Below, piece after piece: positions 46,523 through 59,582 of a DNA stretch of 64,000 bases. How positions within the stretch are numbered: position 1 is the first letter of the stretch; each line of letters opens with the position of its first letter. Made by a program: the position numbers and the translations under genes. The notes under the pieces were generated by a model, which saw nothing but the letters and a program-made list of their open reading frames with translations, was not told the DNA's origin and did not search any database. The DNA is from Methanosarcina barkeri 3 (GTDB lineage: Archaea; Halobacteriota; Methanosarcinia; Methanosarcinales; Methanosarcinaceae), in NCBI RefSeq assembly GCF_000970305.1, contig NZ_CP009517.1:1-64000 (forward strand), written 5' to 3'.

Positions 46523-48823
46523 TTACCACTTACCTTTCCTTCTTATCAAACACTTATGTGCATTTCCCACAAGGTCAAGTCTTCCTGCCTTCTCCAGAGC
46601 TTCATATACAAGCTCGTAATTTGCAGGGTTCCTGTAGTGCATAAGGGCTCGCTGCATAGCTTTTTCTTTCTTACCTTTTGCAACGTATACTTTTTTGCCT
46701 GTGAACGGGTCCAGTCCTGTATAATACATACATGTCGAAACGGTCATAGGCGTTGGGGTGAAGTCCTGAACCTGTTCGGTGTAGCCTCCATGGTCCCGTA
46801 CATACTCTGCCATCTCTATCATATCTTCAAGAGTACAAGCCGGATGTCCTGACATCAGGTAGTTTACGATGTACTGTTCTTTGCCGCACTTCCGGTTGAG
46901 AGCTGTAAATTTCTGGGTAAACTTTTCGTAAACTTCCTTTCCTGGCTTGCACATTGCATCTGTAACCTGCCTCGAAAAATGTTCAGGTGCGATTCGCAAT
47001 TGGCCGCTGATATGGTAAGCACAAAGTTCTTCGAGGTATTCTTCGTCCTTAAGTGCCAGATCATAGCGCACGCCGTAACCTGTAAAGACTTGCTTGACTC
47101 CCGGAAGTTCGCGCAGGCGGCGTAAGAGTTCGAGCAGCTTTTTGTGGCTGGTATCCAGAGCAGGGCAAACGCGAGGATAAAGGCAGGACTTGTCCAGGCA
47201 GGCTCCTTTCTTTTCCCAGGTTTTACACTCCATGCCGTACATGTTTGCACTCGGGCCGCCGACTCCGTTTATAATGCCCTTGAAATCAGGTTTTTCAGTC
47301 AGCTTTTTTGCTTCACGCAGGACAGATTCGATGCTGCGGCTTGCAATCATACGCCCCTGGTGCTCCGTAATTGCACAGAAAGCGCAGCCTCCGAAGCATC
47401 CCCTGTGCGTTGTCAGGGAAAATTTAACCATTTCCAGGGCAGGAACAGGTTCGGCGTAGGAAGGGTGAGTTTCGCCAGTGAACGGCAGTTCATATACATG
47501 GTCCATTTCAGACTCTGTAAGGAGGCGCATTGGCTTATTCTGCACGATTACGGTTTTCGGGTGAGGTTGAATGACCCCTTTTCCAGTAACAGGGTTCTGT
47601 TCCGCAAAATACATTCGAAAAGCTTTTGCAAAGGCCGTTTTATCCTGAGAAACCTCTGAAAAGGAAGGAATTTCGAGATATTGTTTTAAAAATGTGGCTG
47701 CGTCCTCAGCTATCTTTTCGTTCTTTTGTTCCGACTTTTCCTTTTCCGTTACTTCCTGTTCCGATTTTTCCTTTTTCAGTTCTTCCTGTTCCGATTTTTC
47801 CTTTTTCAGTTCTTCCTGTTCCGATCTTTTCTTTTCCGACGTTTCTTTTTCCGATTTTTCCGGTTCCTGTTTATATGGCCTGTTATCTGACTTTTCGGCT
47901 CTCTCTTTGAGTTCTTTCCAGGCTTTAACTTCCATTTTCCAGACTGTACCCGGAATATTTCTGATATTTCTGATATCTTCTCCGGCTTGCAGCCTTTTTG
48001 CAATTTCCACGATCTGAAGCTCTCCCATACCGTAGACTATGAGGTCAGCAGGTGCGTCAGCCAGAATGGATTGCCTGACCTTATCCGAAAGATAATCGTA
48101 ATGAGCAAAACGACGTAAGGAAGCTTCAATGCCCCCAAGAACTATAGGCACTTCAGGGAAAGCCTCTTTTATCCTGTTTGAGTAAATTATCACGGCACGG
48201 TTCGGACGAAGCCCTGCTCTGCCTCCAGGGGAATAAGCATCCTTATTTCGCAGTTTCAGGCCTGGAGTCAGGTTGCTGACCATTGAATCGGTATTTCCTG
48301 CACTTACGGAAAAAAAGAGTCTGGGTTTTCCAAGTTTTTTGAAATCTTCAGGGCTGTCCCAGCGCGGCTGGGCAATTACTCCCACTCTAAAACCGGCGTC
48401 TTCAAGAACTCTTCCTATTATTGCCGTGCCAAAACTGGAATGATCTACATAAGCATCCCCGGAAATCAGAATAATATCAAGTTCTTTCCAGCCTCGAGCT
48501 TTCATTTCTTCAAGGCTCATCGGAAGAAATTTCGATACAGGTATGCGGGAAGAAATGGTTTTTTCTTTTCTTTCCTTCTTTCTGCATTTGGTTTCGGATT
48601 TTTTTCCGGGTTTTTTTCCTGTTTCTATCGGTGATTTTCCTGCTTCTATCTTTTCAGGTCTTATCACAGATTTTGCTCTGAGTTCCACTCCATTTTTCGT
48701 TTTTTGTCTTAATTCAGCTTTTTTTGCCTCCAAAAAACCAGTTTTCCTGCTTGATTTTTCTTTATTCGGCTTTTCAGAGTTTAAGCTCTTATTTCTTTTT
48801 GTAACTGCTATATTTTTGTCCAT
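46523..48823 (-). CDS. YgiQ family radical SAM protein
   Basis: This 766-residue protein has a radical SAM cluster motif GGCAFCAITEHQGR (about 466-479) preceded by LTTHRGCFG. It also has the YgiQ-type N-terminal domain (FLPMSLEEMKARGWKELDII, about 98) and the conserved VNYLMSGHPACTLEDMIEMA and FTPTPMTVSTCMYYT. The reaction is unknown to me. A Lys-rich leader of about 95 residues and a Glu/Lys repeat insertion (SEQEELKKEK units, about 320-370) make it longer than usual. The insertion is encoded by a DNA tandem repeat near 47730-47860. Confidence 0.9.
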   Translation of the reverse strand: MDKNIAVTKRNKSLNSEKPNKEKSSRKTGFLEAKKAELRQKTKNGVELRAKSVIRPEKIEAGKSPIETGKKPGKKSETKCRKKERKEKTISSRIPVSKFLPMSLEEMKARGWKELDIILISGDAYVDHSSFGTAIIGRVLEDAGFRVGVIAQPRWDSPEDFKKLGKPRLFFSVSAGNTDSMVSNLTPGLKLRNKDAYSPGGRAGLRPNRAVIIYSNRIKEAFPEVPIVLGGIEASLRRFAHYDYLSDKVRQSILADAPADLIVYGMGELQIVEIAKRLQAGEDIRNIRNIPGTVWKMEVKAWKELKERAEKSDNRPYKQEPEKSEKETSEKKRSEQEELKKEKSEQEELKKEKSEQEVTEKEKSEQKNEKIAEDAATFLKQYLEIPSFSEVSQDKTAFAKAFRMYFAEQNPVTGKGVIQPHPKTVIVQNKPMRLLTESEMDHVYELPFTGETHPSYAEPVPALEMVKFSLTTHRGCFGGCAFCAITEHQGRMIASRSIESVLREAKKLTEKPDFKGIINGVGGPSANMYGMECKTWEKKGACLDKSCLYPRVCPALDTSHKKLLELLRRLRELPGVKQVFTGYGVRYDLALKDEEYLEELCAYHISGQLRIAPEHFSRQVTDAMCKPGKEVYEKFTQKFTALNRKCGKEQYIVNYLMSGHPACTLEDMIEMAEYVRDHGGYTEQVQDFTPTPMTVSTCMYYTGLDPFTGKKVYVAKGKKEKAMQRALMHYRNPANYELVYEALEKAGRLDLVGNAHKCLIRRKGKW

Positions 48824-48856
48824 AATTTGCTTTAAGATCCCTTATTCTCGTATTTT

Positions 48857-49498
48857 TTATTCGCCCATCATCATTTTTAACATTCTGTACGAGGCCATAA
48901 TCTGGTTGTTTCCATCTCTATCCGTAGGAGCTCCATGTCCAGAATACAGAGCTTTTACATCCAGTTTTGTGAGTTTTTCTATTGAGCTAGCCATTTTTTC
49001 AGGTTCCGAGCCCTCAAAGTCCATTCTTCCGAAACCCCCACCTGGAAACACAGTATCCCCTGAAAAAAGACTTTTTGAGACTGGTTCATAGAGGCAGATA
49101 CTTCCTTTTGAATGACCCGGCGTATGGATTACTTCCAGATATTCCCCATTTCCGATATCAATTTTATCTCCTTCTTCATATGTAATTGTGGGCCTGACCT
49201 CAGGAGCTCGCTCTCCAAAAATCACAGCCACACTGAGGTACTCATCGTTTATGCCTTCCAGGTCAGCTTTATGTATTCCGATTTTTGCACCGCTTTTTTC
49301 TGCAATAGCTGCGGCTGCTGCGGTATGATCATAATGGCAATGTGTGAGGACTATTAATTCAATGTCAGTCAGCTTTATATATTTCTCCAGTTGCTTGATA
49401 ATCAGGTCGCTATTCATTCCTGCATCAATCAGGATTTTTCCATTTACCAGATAGACACTTGAATCGTAAGCTGTAGGGCAAATGTACCGGACTTCCAT
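48857..49498 (-). CDS. Metallo-beta-lactamase fold hydrolase (glyoxalase II-like)
   Basis: This 213-residue protein has the metal motif THCHYDHTAAAA (about 51-62), the second ligand site HTPGHSKGSICLY (about 130), the bridging Asp in LFSGDTVFPGGGFGRMD, and the final His in LYSGHGAPTD. This is the glyoxalase II-like branch of the superfamily. It probably hydrolyses a thioester; the substrate is unknown. GAGGAAG precedes ATG. It lies 33 bp upstream of the end of the YgiQ leader region on the same strand, so joint transcription is possible. Confidence 0.9.
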   Translation of the reverse strand: MEVRYICPTAYDSSVYLVNGKILIDAGMNSDLIIKQLEKYIKLTDIELIVLTHCHYDHTAAAAAIAEKSGAKIGIHKADLEGINDEYLSVAVIFGERAPEVRPTITYEEGDKIDIGNGEYLEVIHTPGHSKGSICLYEPVSKSLFSGDTVFPGGGFGRMDFEGSEPEKMASSIEKLTKLDVKALYSGHGAPTDRDGNNQIMASYRMLKMMMGE

Positions 49499-49513
49499 AG
49501 TTCTTCCTCTTTC

Positions 49514-49544
<31 letters not shown>

Positions 49545-49661
49545 TTATTACTTCTTTTTACTCTTATTCTGTGCCTCTTTTCCTTTTTTCCTCGTTCTAG
49601 TTTTTTGAACTTTTATGTTATTTTCTAGCTTATTCTTTGCTTTTGATATATGTCTGAAAAT

Positions 49662-50435
49662 TTAGATATTAAAAACTCTTCGTGTATTTTCGGTAGTGGA
49701 TTTTGCAATCTCTGCCGGCTCCATATCTTTAAGTTGTGCTACTACCGGAACGGAATCTACTATGAAGGCAGGCTCGTTTCTGCCTTTGCGGGGAGAAAGG
49801 AAGGGACTGTCGGTTTCCAGAAGCAGGTTTTCGAGCGGCACGTCTTCTGCAAGAGTCTGGTGATGTTCAGAAAAGCAGACAAGAGTTGCCAGGGAGATAT
49901 AGTATCCCATATCCACAATTTCTCGCATGGTCTCAACAGAACCGCTATAGCAGTGATAGATAACCATATCCACGTCTTTAATAAGCTTCAGAACTTCTGC
50001 TTCAGCCAGTCGAGCGTGCACTATAAGAGGTTTTTCAAGATCTTTTGCAAGCTCAATAACTTTTTCGAACGCAGCAGTTTGTCTCTTACGTTCCTCTTCG
50101 GTTTTACAGTCTTGAAAATCCAGTCCTGCTTCTCCGATTCCAACTGCTTTTTCTACATTGGCTTCAATCTGGGCAAGAATGTCATTTATCTCTTCATCCG
50201 TACCTTCCCTGCCAATATCAGGACTCAGGCCAAGTGTAGCATGAATATCTTCATTTGTTTCAGCAAGTTCAAGGCTAATGCGATTTCCTTTCAGGGAAAT
50301 TCCGGAGTTGACCATTCCGACAATTCCTGCCTCTCTAGCTCGGAGAATAGTCTCTTCCCTATCACGATTAAATTTAGGAAAATCAAGATGACAATGAGAA
50401 TCAATAATTGGATAAGGCATGGATCTGTATTCCAT
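49662..50435 (-). CDS. TatD family metal-dependent hydrolase
   Basis: This 257-residue TIM-barrel hydrolase has IIDSHCHLDFPKF (about 10-22) with two His ligands, AVGIGEAGLDFQD (about 97-109) with the Glu ligand, LIVHARLAEAEV, VIYHCYSGSVETMREIVDMG, and the closing LLLETDSPFLSPRKGRNEPA. TatD proteins are metal-dependent nucleases. The start may be 50435 or the internal ATG at 50420 (MPYPIIDSH). Single gene. Confidence 0.9.
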   Translation of the reverse strand: MEYRSMPYPIIDSHCHLDFPKFNRDREETILRAREAGIVGMVNSGISLKGNRISLELAETNEDIHATLGLSPDIGREGTDEEINDILAQIEANVEKAVGIGEAGLDFQDCKTEEERKRQTAAFEKVIELAKDLEKPLIVHARLAEAEVLKLIKDVDMVIYHCYSGSVETMREIVDMGYYISLATLVCFSEHHQTLAEDVPLENLLLETDSPFLSPRKGRNEPAFIVDSVPVVAQLKDMEPAEIAKSTTENTRRVFNI

Positions 50436-50568
50436 CTCATTTTATTTACTTTTTACACATGATTATGGATACAGACCCGAAAATGAGCATACAGCTCTTA
50501 TCCGATTTTTTGTTTTTAATTATTGAACCAAAGACAGCCAGTCTGTTTTAGCCAGCCCAGTTGTCAAT

Positions 50569-52077
50569 TTAGTTTTTTTCTTCTCTCTTATACAGCAGGT
50601 TCATAGCATTTACAAGGGCTTCTACAGAGGCCATAACTATGTCCGGGTTTGCGGACCTTGCAGTTACAATCCTGCCTTTCTCATTTTCGAGACCTATGTA
50701 TACATCTGCAAGAGCATCTGCTCCACCTGTAATTGCATCGATCCTGAACTCCTGGAGTCTGAAGTGATTACTTTCTCCCAGGATGTCTCTTACTGCTTTG
50801 AGGGCGGCATCTACAGGGCCAACTCCTGTCTTTGCTGCAATTATTTCTTTGCCTTCGATATCTGCTTTGACTACTGCAGTTGGTGTCAGGATATTTCCTG
50901 TCATTACGGAAACTTCTTTGAGTTTAATCAGTTCATCTTCCGAACTTGCTTTCCCTAGCACGGCAGAGGCAACAGCATAAAGATCCGCATCTGTGATCTG
51001 CTTCCCTTTATTTGCAATCTCCTTAATTCTGGATACAATCTCATCAAGCTGCTTGTCATTGCTGATTATGCCTGCAGATTCAAGAGACTGCTTGACTGCA
51101 TGTTTACCTGTGTGCTTACCAAGAACAATACGCCGTCTGTGTCCTACCATTTCCGGTGTCATTATCCCTGGTTCAAAAGTATCGGATTTTTCGAGTACTC
51201 CCTGACTGTGGATTCCCGACTCATGGGAGAAAGCGTTTTGACCTACGACAGGTGTATTTGGTGGCAGCCTGATTCCAGTATAGTTTTCAATCATTTTCGA
51301 GGTTTCTACAAGATATTCAGTGCGAATATTCGTCTTTGCCCCGTAGATTGAGGTCAGACTCATGACTGTCTGAGAAAGATCGGCGTTTCCTGCCCTTTCA
51401 CCTATTCCGTTTATCGTAACCTGAACTTGCGATGCGCCTGCTTCTACTGCCATGAGACTGTTTGCTACAGCAAGCCCGAAATCGTTATGGCAGTGTACAT
51501 CAATAGGAATCGTTATTTCAGCCGCGATATCCTTTATCTGCCTGTACATTGCCGATGGAACCATAACCCCAACAGTGTCCGGCACGTTAATGATATCACA
51601 TCCTGCTTCCTGCACTGCTTTGAAAACCTCTATGAGATATTCAGGTTCGGTTCTCGTAGCGTCCATTGCAGAAAACATGCATTTTCTCCCATTATCTTTA
51701 ATGTACTGGACAGCTTCCACAGCCATTTGAATTACTTCTTCCTGGCTTTTTTTGATGGTATATGTCCGCTGTACTTCAGAAGTGGGAACGAATGTATGCA
51801 CAAGTCCTACATCACTATCAAAACAGGCATCGATATCTTTTTTCAGTACACGGGCAAGTCCGCAAACCTCAAGGTCAAGTCCGGCATTAGAAATAGATTT
51901 TACAGAGTCTTTATCTCCTTCTGATGAGATAGGAAATCCAGCTTCTATAATGTCTACCCCGAGTTTGTCAAGTTGACAGGCAATTTCCAGCTTCTGGGCA
52001 GAAGTTAGAGATACCCCAGGGGTCTGTTCTCCGTCACGCAGTGTTGTGTCAAAAACAGTTACTTTTTTATTCTTCAT
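50569..52077 (-). CDS. 2-isopropylmalate/(R)-citramalate synthase
   Basis: This 502-residue enzyme of the DRE-TIM metallolyase family carries TTLRDGEQTPGVSLT (residues 11-25), IIEAGFPISSEGD, VHCHNDFGLAVANSL (about 196-210), and GERAGNADL. A C-terminal allosteric LeuA domain extends from about residue 385. It condenses acetyl-CoA with a 2-oxoacid. LeuA and CimA are close relatives and sequence alone does not decide the substrate; leucine or isoleucine synthesis fits. No ribosome-binding site is clear. It is divergent from the rRNA operon. Confidence 0.88.
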   Translation of the reverse strand: MKNKKVTVFDTTLRDGEQTPGVSLTSAQKLEIACQLDKLGVDIIEAGFPISSEGDKDSVKSISNAGLDLEVCGLARVLKKDIDACFDSDVGLVHTFVPTSEVQRTYTIKKSQEEVIQMAVEAVQYIKDNGRKCMFSAMDATRTEPEYLIEVFKAVQEAGCDIINVPDTVGVMVPSAMYRQIKDIAAEITIPIDVHCHNDFGLAVANSLMAVEAGASQVQVTINGIGERAGNADLSQTVMSLTSIYGAKTNIRTEYLVETSKMIENYTGIRLPPNTPVVGQNAFSHESGIHSQGVLEKSDTFEPGIMTPEMVGHRRRIVLGKHTGKHAVKQSLESAGIISNDKQLDEIVSRIKEIANKGKQITDADLYAVASAVLGKASSEDELIKLKEVSVMTGNILTPTAVVKADIEGKEIIAAKTGVGPVDAALKAVRDILGESNHFRLQEFRIDAITGGADALADVYIGLENEKGRIVTARSANPDIVMASVEALVNAMNLLYKREEKN

Positions 52078-52500
52078 AGGTTCGATGTAAAAATCGATCC
52101 CTTCTTTCAGTTGTTACATTCATGGTAATCATCTAGTTGAATGTAGATTTCTAGTATATAAATCCCACGAGAGTTTTTTAATATCTAAGTTTGAGTTTTG
52201 TTTTTGAACTTCTCGACGGAAAAGTATTTATACTAGATCCCCCATTCTAGGGTTGCTTCTCAAGGTGTCACACGACAACTAAGAGAATGAAAAACGAAAC
52301 TTGAAAAACGGGACTTGAAAAACGGAATTCAAAGGTGCCGAAAAAACGAATCTGAAAAACGGAAACAGAAGGCGCCTGTAAGCATTGTTTTTTGAAACAA
52401 TGACTCATAAAAACGGATAAAGTTAAGGATTCGAAAGTACAACTCTTTTGAAATCTTTTAACTCTTCTCATTTCCCTCTTTCAAAATTGTTTAATCTCCT
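52078..52500. other. Spacer upstream of the rRNA promoter block
   Basis: No gene. At about 52285-52365 a degenerate CTTGAAAAACGGA-type repeat occurs. TATTTATACTAGATC (about 52227-52241) followed by CCCCCATTCTAGGG could be a further promoter with hairpin. The synthase promoter lies at the left. Confidence 0.4.
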
Positions 52501-52504
52501 TTGC

Positions 52505-52720
52505 AGGAGAAGCTTTATATACAATAAATGCGTTGTATATCTTCCTCGTATAAATTCAATGTACTGAGGAAAGTAATACAAAGCTTTATATACAAGAAAT
52601 CCCTTGTATGTATCCCTCACACAAAGCGATTGTGTCGAGGGGAATAACACAAAGCTTTATATACAAGAAATGCCTTGTATAAGTCCCTGCGCGAACTGAT
52701 TGCGTAGGTAAAAAAATCAC
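52505..52720 (+). promoter_or_regulatory. Three tandem rRNA promoters with 71-bp period
   Basis: AGCTTTATATACA occurs with its CTTTATATA core at 52513, 52584 and 52655, exactly 71 bp apart. Each TATA box merges into a dyad, ATACAA...TTGTAT, ending near the expected start site. Each is followed by a hairpin such as CCCTCACACAA / TTGTGTCGAGGG. The sequence between boxes is otherwise diverged, so selection is keeping the boxes, the dyads and the spacing. They most likely drive the downstream rRNA operon. Confidence 0.75.
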
Positions 52721-52768
52721 AAATCTCTTTCATCTTTTAATGGAGTCAGGAGTTTTTTCCTGTCTGAC

Positions 52769-52803
52769 GAGGATTTTGTCGGTTCGGTTAATTCTGGGCG
52801 GTG
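52769..52803 (+). other. 16S rRNA processing stem, 5' arm
   Basis: GAGG, TTTTGTCGGTT and TCTGGG in this segment pair with CCCAGA, AACCGACAAAA and CCTC at 54410-54440, across the whole 16S gene. Unpaired bases between helices fit the bulge-helix-bulge pattern cut by archaeal splicing endonuclease. Confidence 0.65.
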
Positions 52804-52913
52804 AGAGTTTTTCATAACACATCATCGCGAAACTGAAATAACTGAATTGATAGTTGTTAGTGCAAGTTTCTGCGACCAAGACCTTTAATTTTGAAGTGTG
52901 CGATACATTAACA

Positions 52914-54392
<1,479 letters not shown>

Positions 54393-54445
54393 AAGCATAA
54401 AAAACCCACCACCCAGATGCCGATAAACCGACAAAACCTCAATCC

Positions 54446-54466
54446 AGAGATCCTTTGTGGATCTCT
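54446..54466 (+). other. Hairpin in the 16S-tRNA spacer
   Basis: AGAGATCC pairs with GGATCTCT around TTTGT, just before tRNA-Ala. It is probably a processing structure. Confidence 0.45.
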
Positions 54467-54476
54467 TGTCTCTCTC

Positions 54477-54549
54477 GGGCTTGTAGATCAGTTGGAAGAT
54501 CGCTGCCTTTGCAAGGCAGAGGCCCTGGGTTCGAATCCCAGCAAGTCCA
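54477..54549 (+). tRNA. tRNA-Ala (TGC anticodon)
   Basis: A 73-base cloverleaf: acceptor GGGCTTG/CAAGTCC, anticodon loop CTTTGCAA with TGC, T arm CTGGGTTCGAATCCCAG and discriminator A. CCA is not encoded. Its place between 16S and 23S is standard for euryarchaea. Confidence 0.97.
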
Positions 54550-54632
54550 TTTTTGTGCACCCGGAAAGTAAATTTCCGGGGAAGGACGGATTGCCTGTGT
54601 TGACACGCAGGTACATGAAGTCATGTATAGGT

Positions 54633-54660
54633 GCTGTATACTGGACGCTTACTGGACCTG
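54633..54660 (+). other. 23S rRNA processing stem, 5' arm
   Basis: CTGGACCTG (54652-54660) pairs perfectly with CAGGTCCAG (57574-57582). The outer GCTGTATACTGGA pairs with TCCAGTAATGCAGC (57589-57602). The two helices are offset by short bulges, as in a bulge-helix-bulge site bringing the 23S ends together. Confidence 0.65.
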
Positions 54661-54671
54661 GTTAGGATACA

Positions 54672-57565
<2,894 letters not shown>

Positions 57566-57644
57566 TTCCAAGTCAGGTCCAGGCGAAATCCAGTAATGCA
57601 GCACTTTATACATGACTTTTCATTTTCCAATCCTTCTTATATGT

Positions 57645-57773
57645 TGAGTATGGCGGCCATAGCGGCAGTGCAACTCCTGTACCCATCCCGAACACAGTAG
57701 ATAAGCCTGCCCGCGTTCCTTACTGTACTGAAGTGTGCGAGCCTTCGGGAACTCTGGATCGCTGCCATGCTCA
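57645..57773 (+). rRNA. 5S ribosomal RNA
   Basis: TGAGTATGGC pairs with GCCATGCTCA as helix I. The loop region CCCATCCCGAACACAG and the TGCGAGCCTTCGGGAAC arm are typical of 5S. It lies 70 bp after the 23S processing stem. A T-rich tract follows and may end transcription. Confidence 0.9.
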
Positions 57774-58348
57774 CCTTATAATACTTTACTTTTCCATGGC
57801 TTTTTTAAAAATTAGTTCTTTTAGATTATTGTATATTTTGATTCTTGCATATATCAAATTTTGATTCTTTTATATCTTAAATTTTGATTCTAGCATATTT
57901 CTTAAGTTATTTTTACTGCTTTTGTATACTCAATCTGTGAAATTTGCTTACTCTTTGTTGCTTTCTTCTGCTTGAACGAGCCAAGAGAGTGAAACAGACC
58001 TCGTGCTCCCGAAGCGAAACTCGGGTGTGCAAGCCTTCGGGAATAGCCATGAAGCCAAATAAACGTAGAAAGTCAACAAACGTAGAAAGTTTACAAACGA
58101 AATTAATATCCAGCAGTTAAAGAAAGTTAGTTAATAGAAACTTGCTCCTTGAAATTTAATGAAGACAGTGACTGATGTTTTTCCATACAACTGAATGGCT
58201 ATCTCATTATACTATTTCGTTCCTTAAACTCCATAGTGATCCTGTCATGCAGGCATAATAAAAATTGGAATAATATTTTGAATCTGAATATGATTATTAA
58301 ATATAAATTATATTTTTTAATTATATAAATGTTGATGGGGGAGTAAAA
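57774..58348. other. Spacer after 5S with a GC-rich structured island
   Basis: AT-rich except for about 57970-58055, which has hairpins such as CCCGAAGCGAAACTCGGG. TGTGCAAGCCTTCGGGAA (58025-58042) matches the 5S arm at 57734-57751 with one mismatch. It could be a decayed 5S fragment or a small RNA. CAAACGTAGAAAGT is doubled near 58060-58095. No protein gene is seen. Confidence 0.4.
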
Positions 58349-59344
58349 TTGCTTAAATTAGGATATAAGATCGCACCTGAACAGTTCCCTCCTTCCGAGT
58401 TGCTGCAACAGGTAATAGCTGCTGAAAAGGCAGGCTTTGAGAGTATTGATGCCAGCGATCATTTTCATCCCTGGAGTGAAGAAGGGCAGGCCTGTTTTAT
58501 CTGGAGCTGGCTTGGTGCAGCAGCTGCGAGTACCCAAAATATCGAACTTGGAACAGGTCTGACCTGCCCTATCCTGCGCTATAATCCTGCAGTTATTGCT
58601 CAGGCTGCTGCGACCGTATCTTCACTTGCCGAAGGAAGGACCTATCTTGCTGTTGGAACTGGAGAGGCTTTAAATGAATACTCCGTAACCTTAGAATGGC
58701 CTGAGTATGATGAACGTCAGATCCGCATGATAGAAGCAATAGAACTTATCCGCAGACTCTGGACAGGGGATAAGGTCAGTTTTGACGGGTGCTACTATCA
58801 AACAAAAAAGGCCAAATTATATACTCTGCCAAAAAATGAAATTCCGATCTATATTTCTTCTTTAGTGCCTGAAAGTGCATATATTGCAGGCTATTATGGG
58901 GACGGTCTTTTAACTGTAGGAGGTGGAGAGGGCCTGGAAAAACCTAAACAAATCCTCTCCGAATTTGAAAAGGGGGCCAGGGACTCAGGAAAAGATGTTG
59001 AAAGTTTACCGAAGGCAATAGAAATATCTGTTGAATACGGAATAGACATTGAAGCATCTATTGAGAATTTTATGAAACTCTGGTCAGGAGCCGCAGTTCC
59101 TGCTCTTTTCGTAAATAAGATTTATACTCCCGAAATGTCTGCTCAAAATGGAAAAGTTGTGGGCCCTGAAACAATTAAGAAACAGGGTTGTTTTTCCGAA
59201 AATCCGGAAGATCACATCAAATTTATAAAAAAATATATTGAAGCAGGTTTCACCCATATATATGTTCATTCAAAAGCCTCGGACCAGATAGCTTTCATCA
59301 AAGCTTACGGAAAAGATGTTTTGCCGGCATTAAAAGAGACATGA
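58349..59344 (+). CDS. F420-dependent LLM-class oxidoreductase (FGD-like, TIGR03557 type)
   Basis: This 331-residue luciferase-fold TIM barrel fits the F420-dependent branch. Recognisable segments are SIDASDHFHPWSEEGQACFI (about 32-51), IELGTGLTCPILRYNPAVIA, GRTYLAVGTGEALNE (about 97-111) and IPIYISSLVPESA. Relatives include F420-dependent glucose-6-phosphate dehydrogenase, but the substrate here is unknown. It starts with TTG, justified by GGGGGAG seven bases upstream. It stands between the rRNA operon and the convergent dehydrogenase gene. Confidence 0.88.
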   Translation: MLKLGYKIAPEQFPPSELLQQVIAAEKAGFESIDASDHFHPWSEEGQACFIWSWLGAAAASTQNIELGTGLTCPILRYNPAVIAQAAATVSSLAEGRTYLAVGTGEALNEYSVTLEWPEYDERQIRMIEAIELIRRLWTGDKVSFDGCYYQTKKAKLYTLPKNEIPIYISSLVPESAYIAGYYGDGLLTVGGGEGLEKPKQILSEFEKGARDSGKDVESLPKAIEISVEYGIDIEASIENFMKLWSGAAVPALFVNKIYTPEMSAQNGKVVGPETIKKQGCFSENPEDHIKFIKKYIEAGFTHIYVHSKASDQIAFIKAYGKDVLPALKET

Positions 59345-59477
59345 CTGATATTCTAAAAAACATAATTACATAAAATGTCGAATAAGTGAAAGCGGTTATT
59401 CCACTTTCACTTTCTCCCCTCCCTCTGAACAGCACTTGAAAGTTTTCCTCATACGGCTGAGTATTTTTTACATTACA

Positions 59478-59567
59478 TCTAAGTGTCTTCTTACACTATG
59501 TCTGAGTGTCTTCTTACACTATGTCTGAGTGTCTTCTTACACTATGGCTGAATGTTTTTTTACACTC
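59478..59567. repeat. 23-bp hairpin-forming tandem repeat
   Basis: Three good copies and one diverged copy of TCTGAGTGTCTTCTTACACT (plus ATG). Each copy contains AGTGT/ACACT, able to form a small stem. They sit between the convergent oxidoreductase and dehydrogenase genes, where they might act in termination. Confidence 0.8.
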
Positions 59568-59582
59568 TTGATTCTAAAGATC

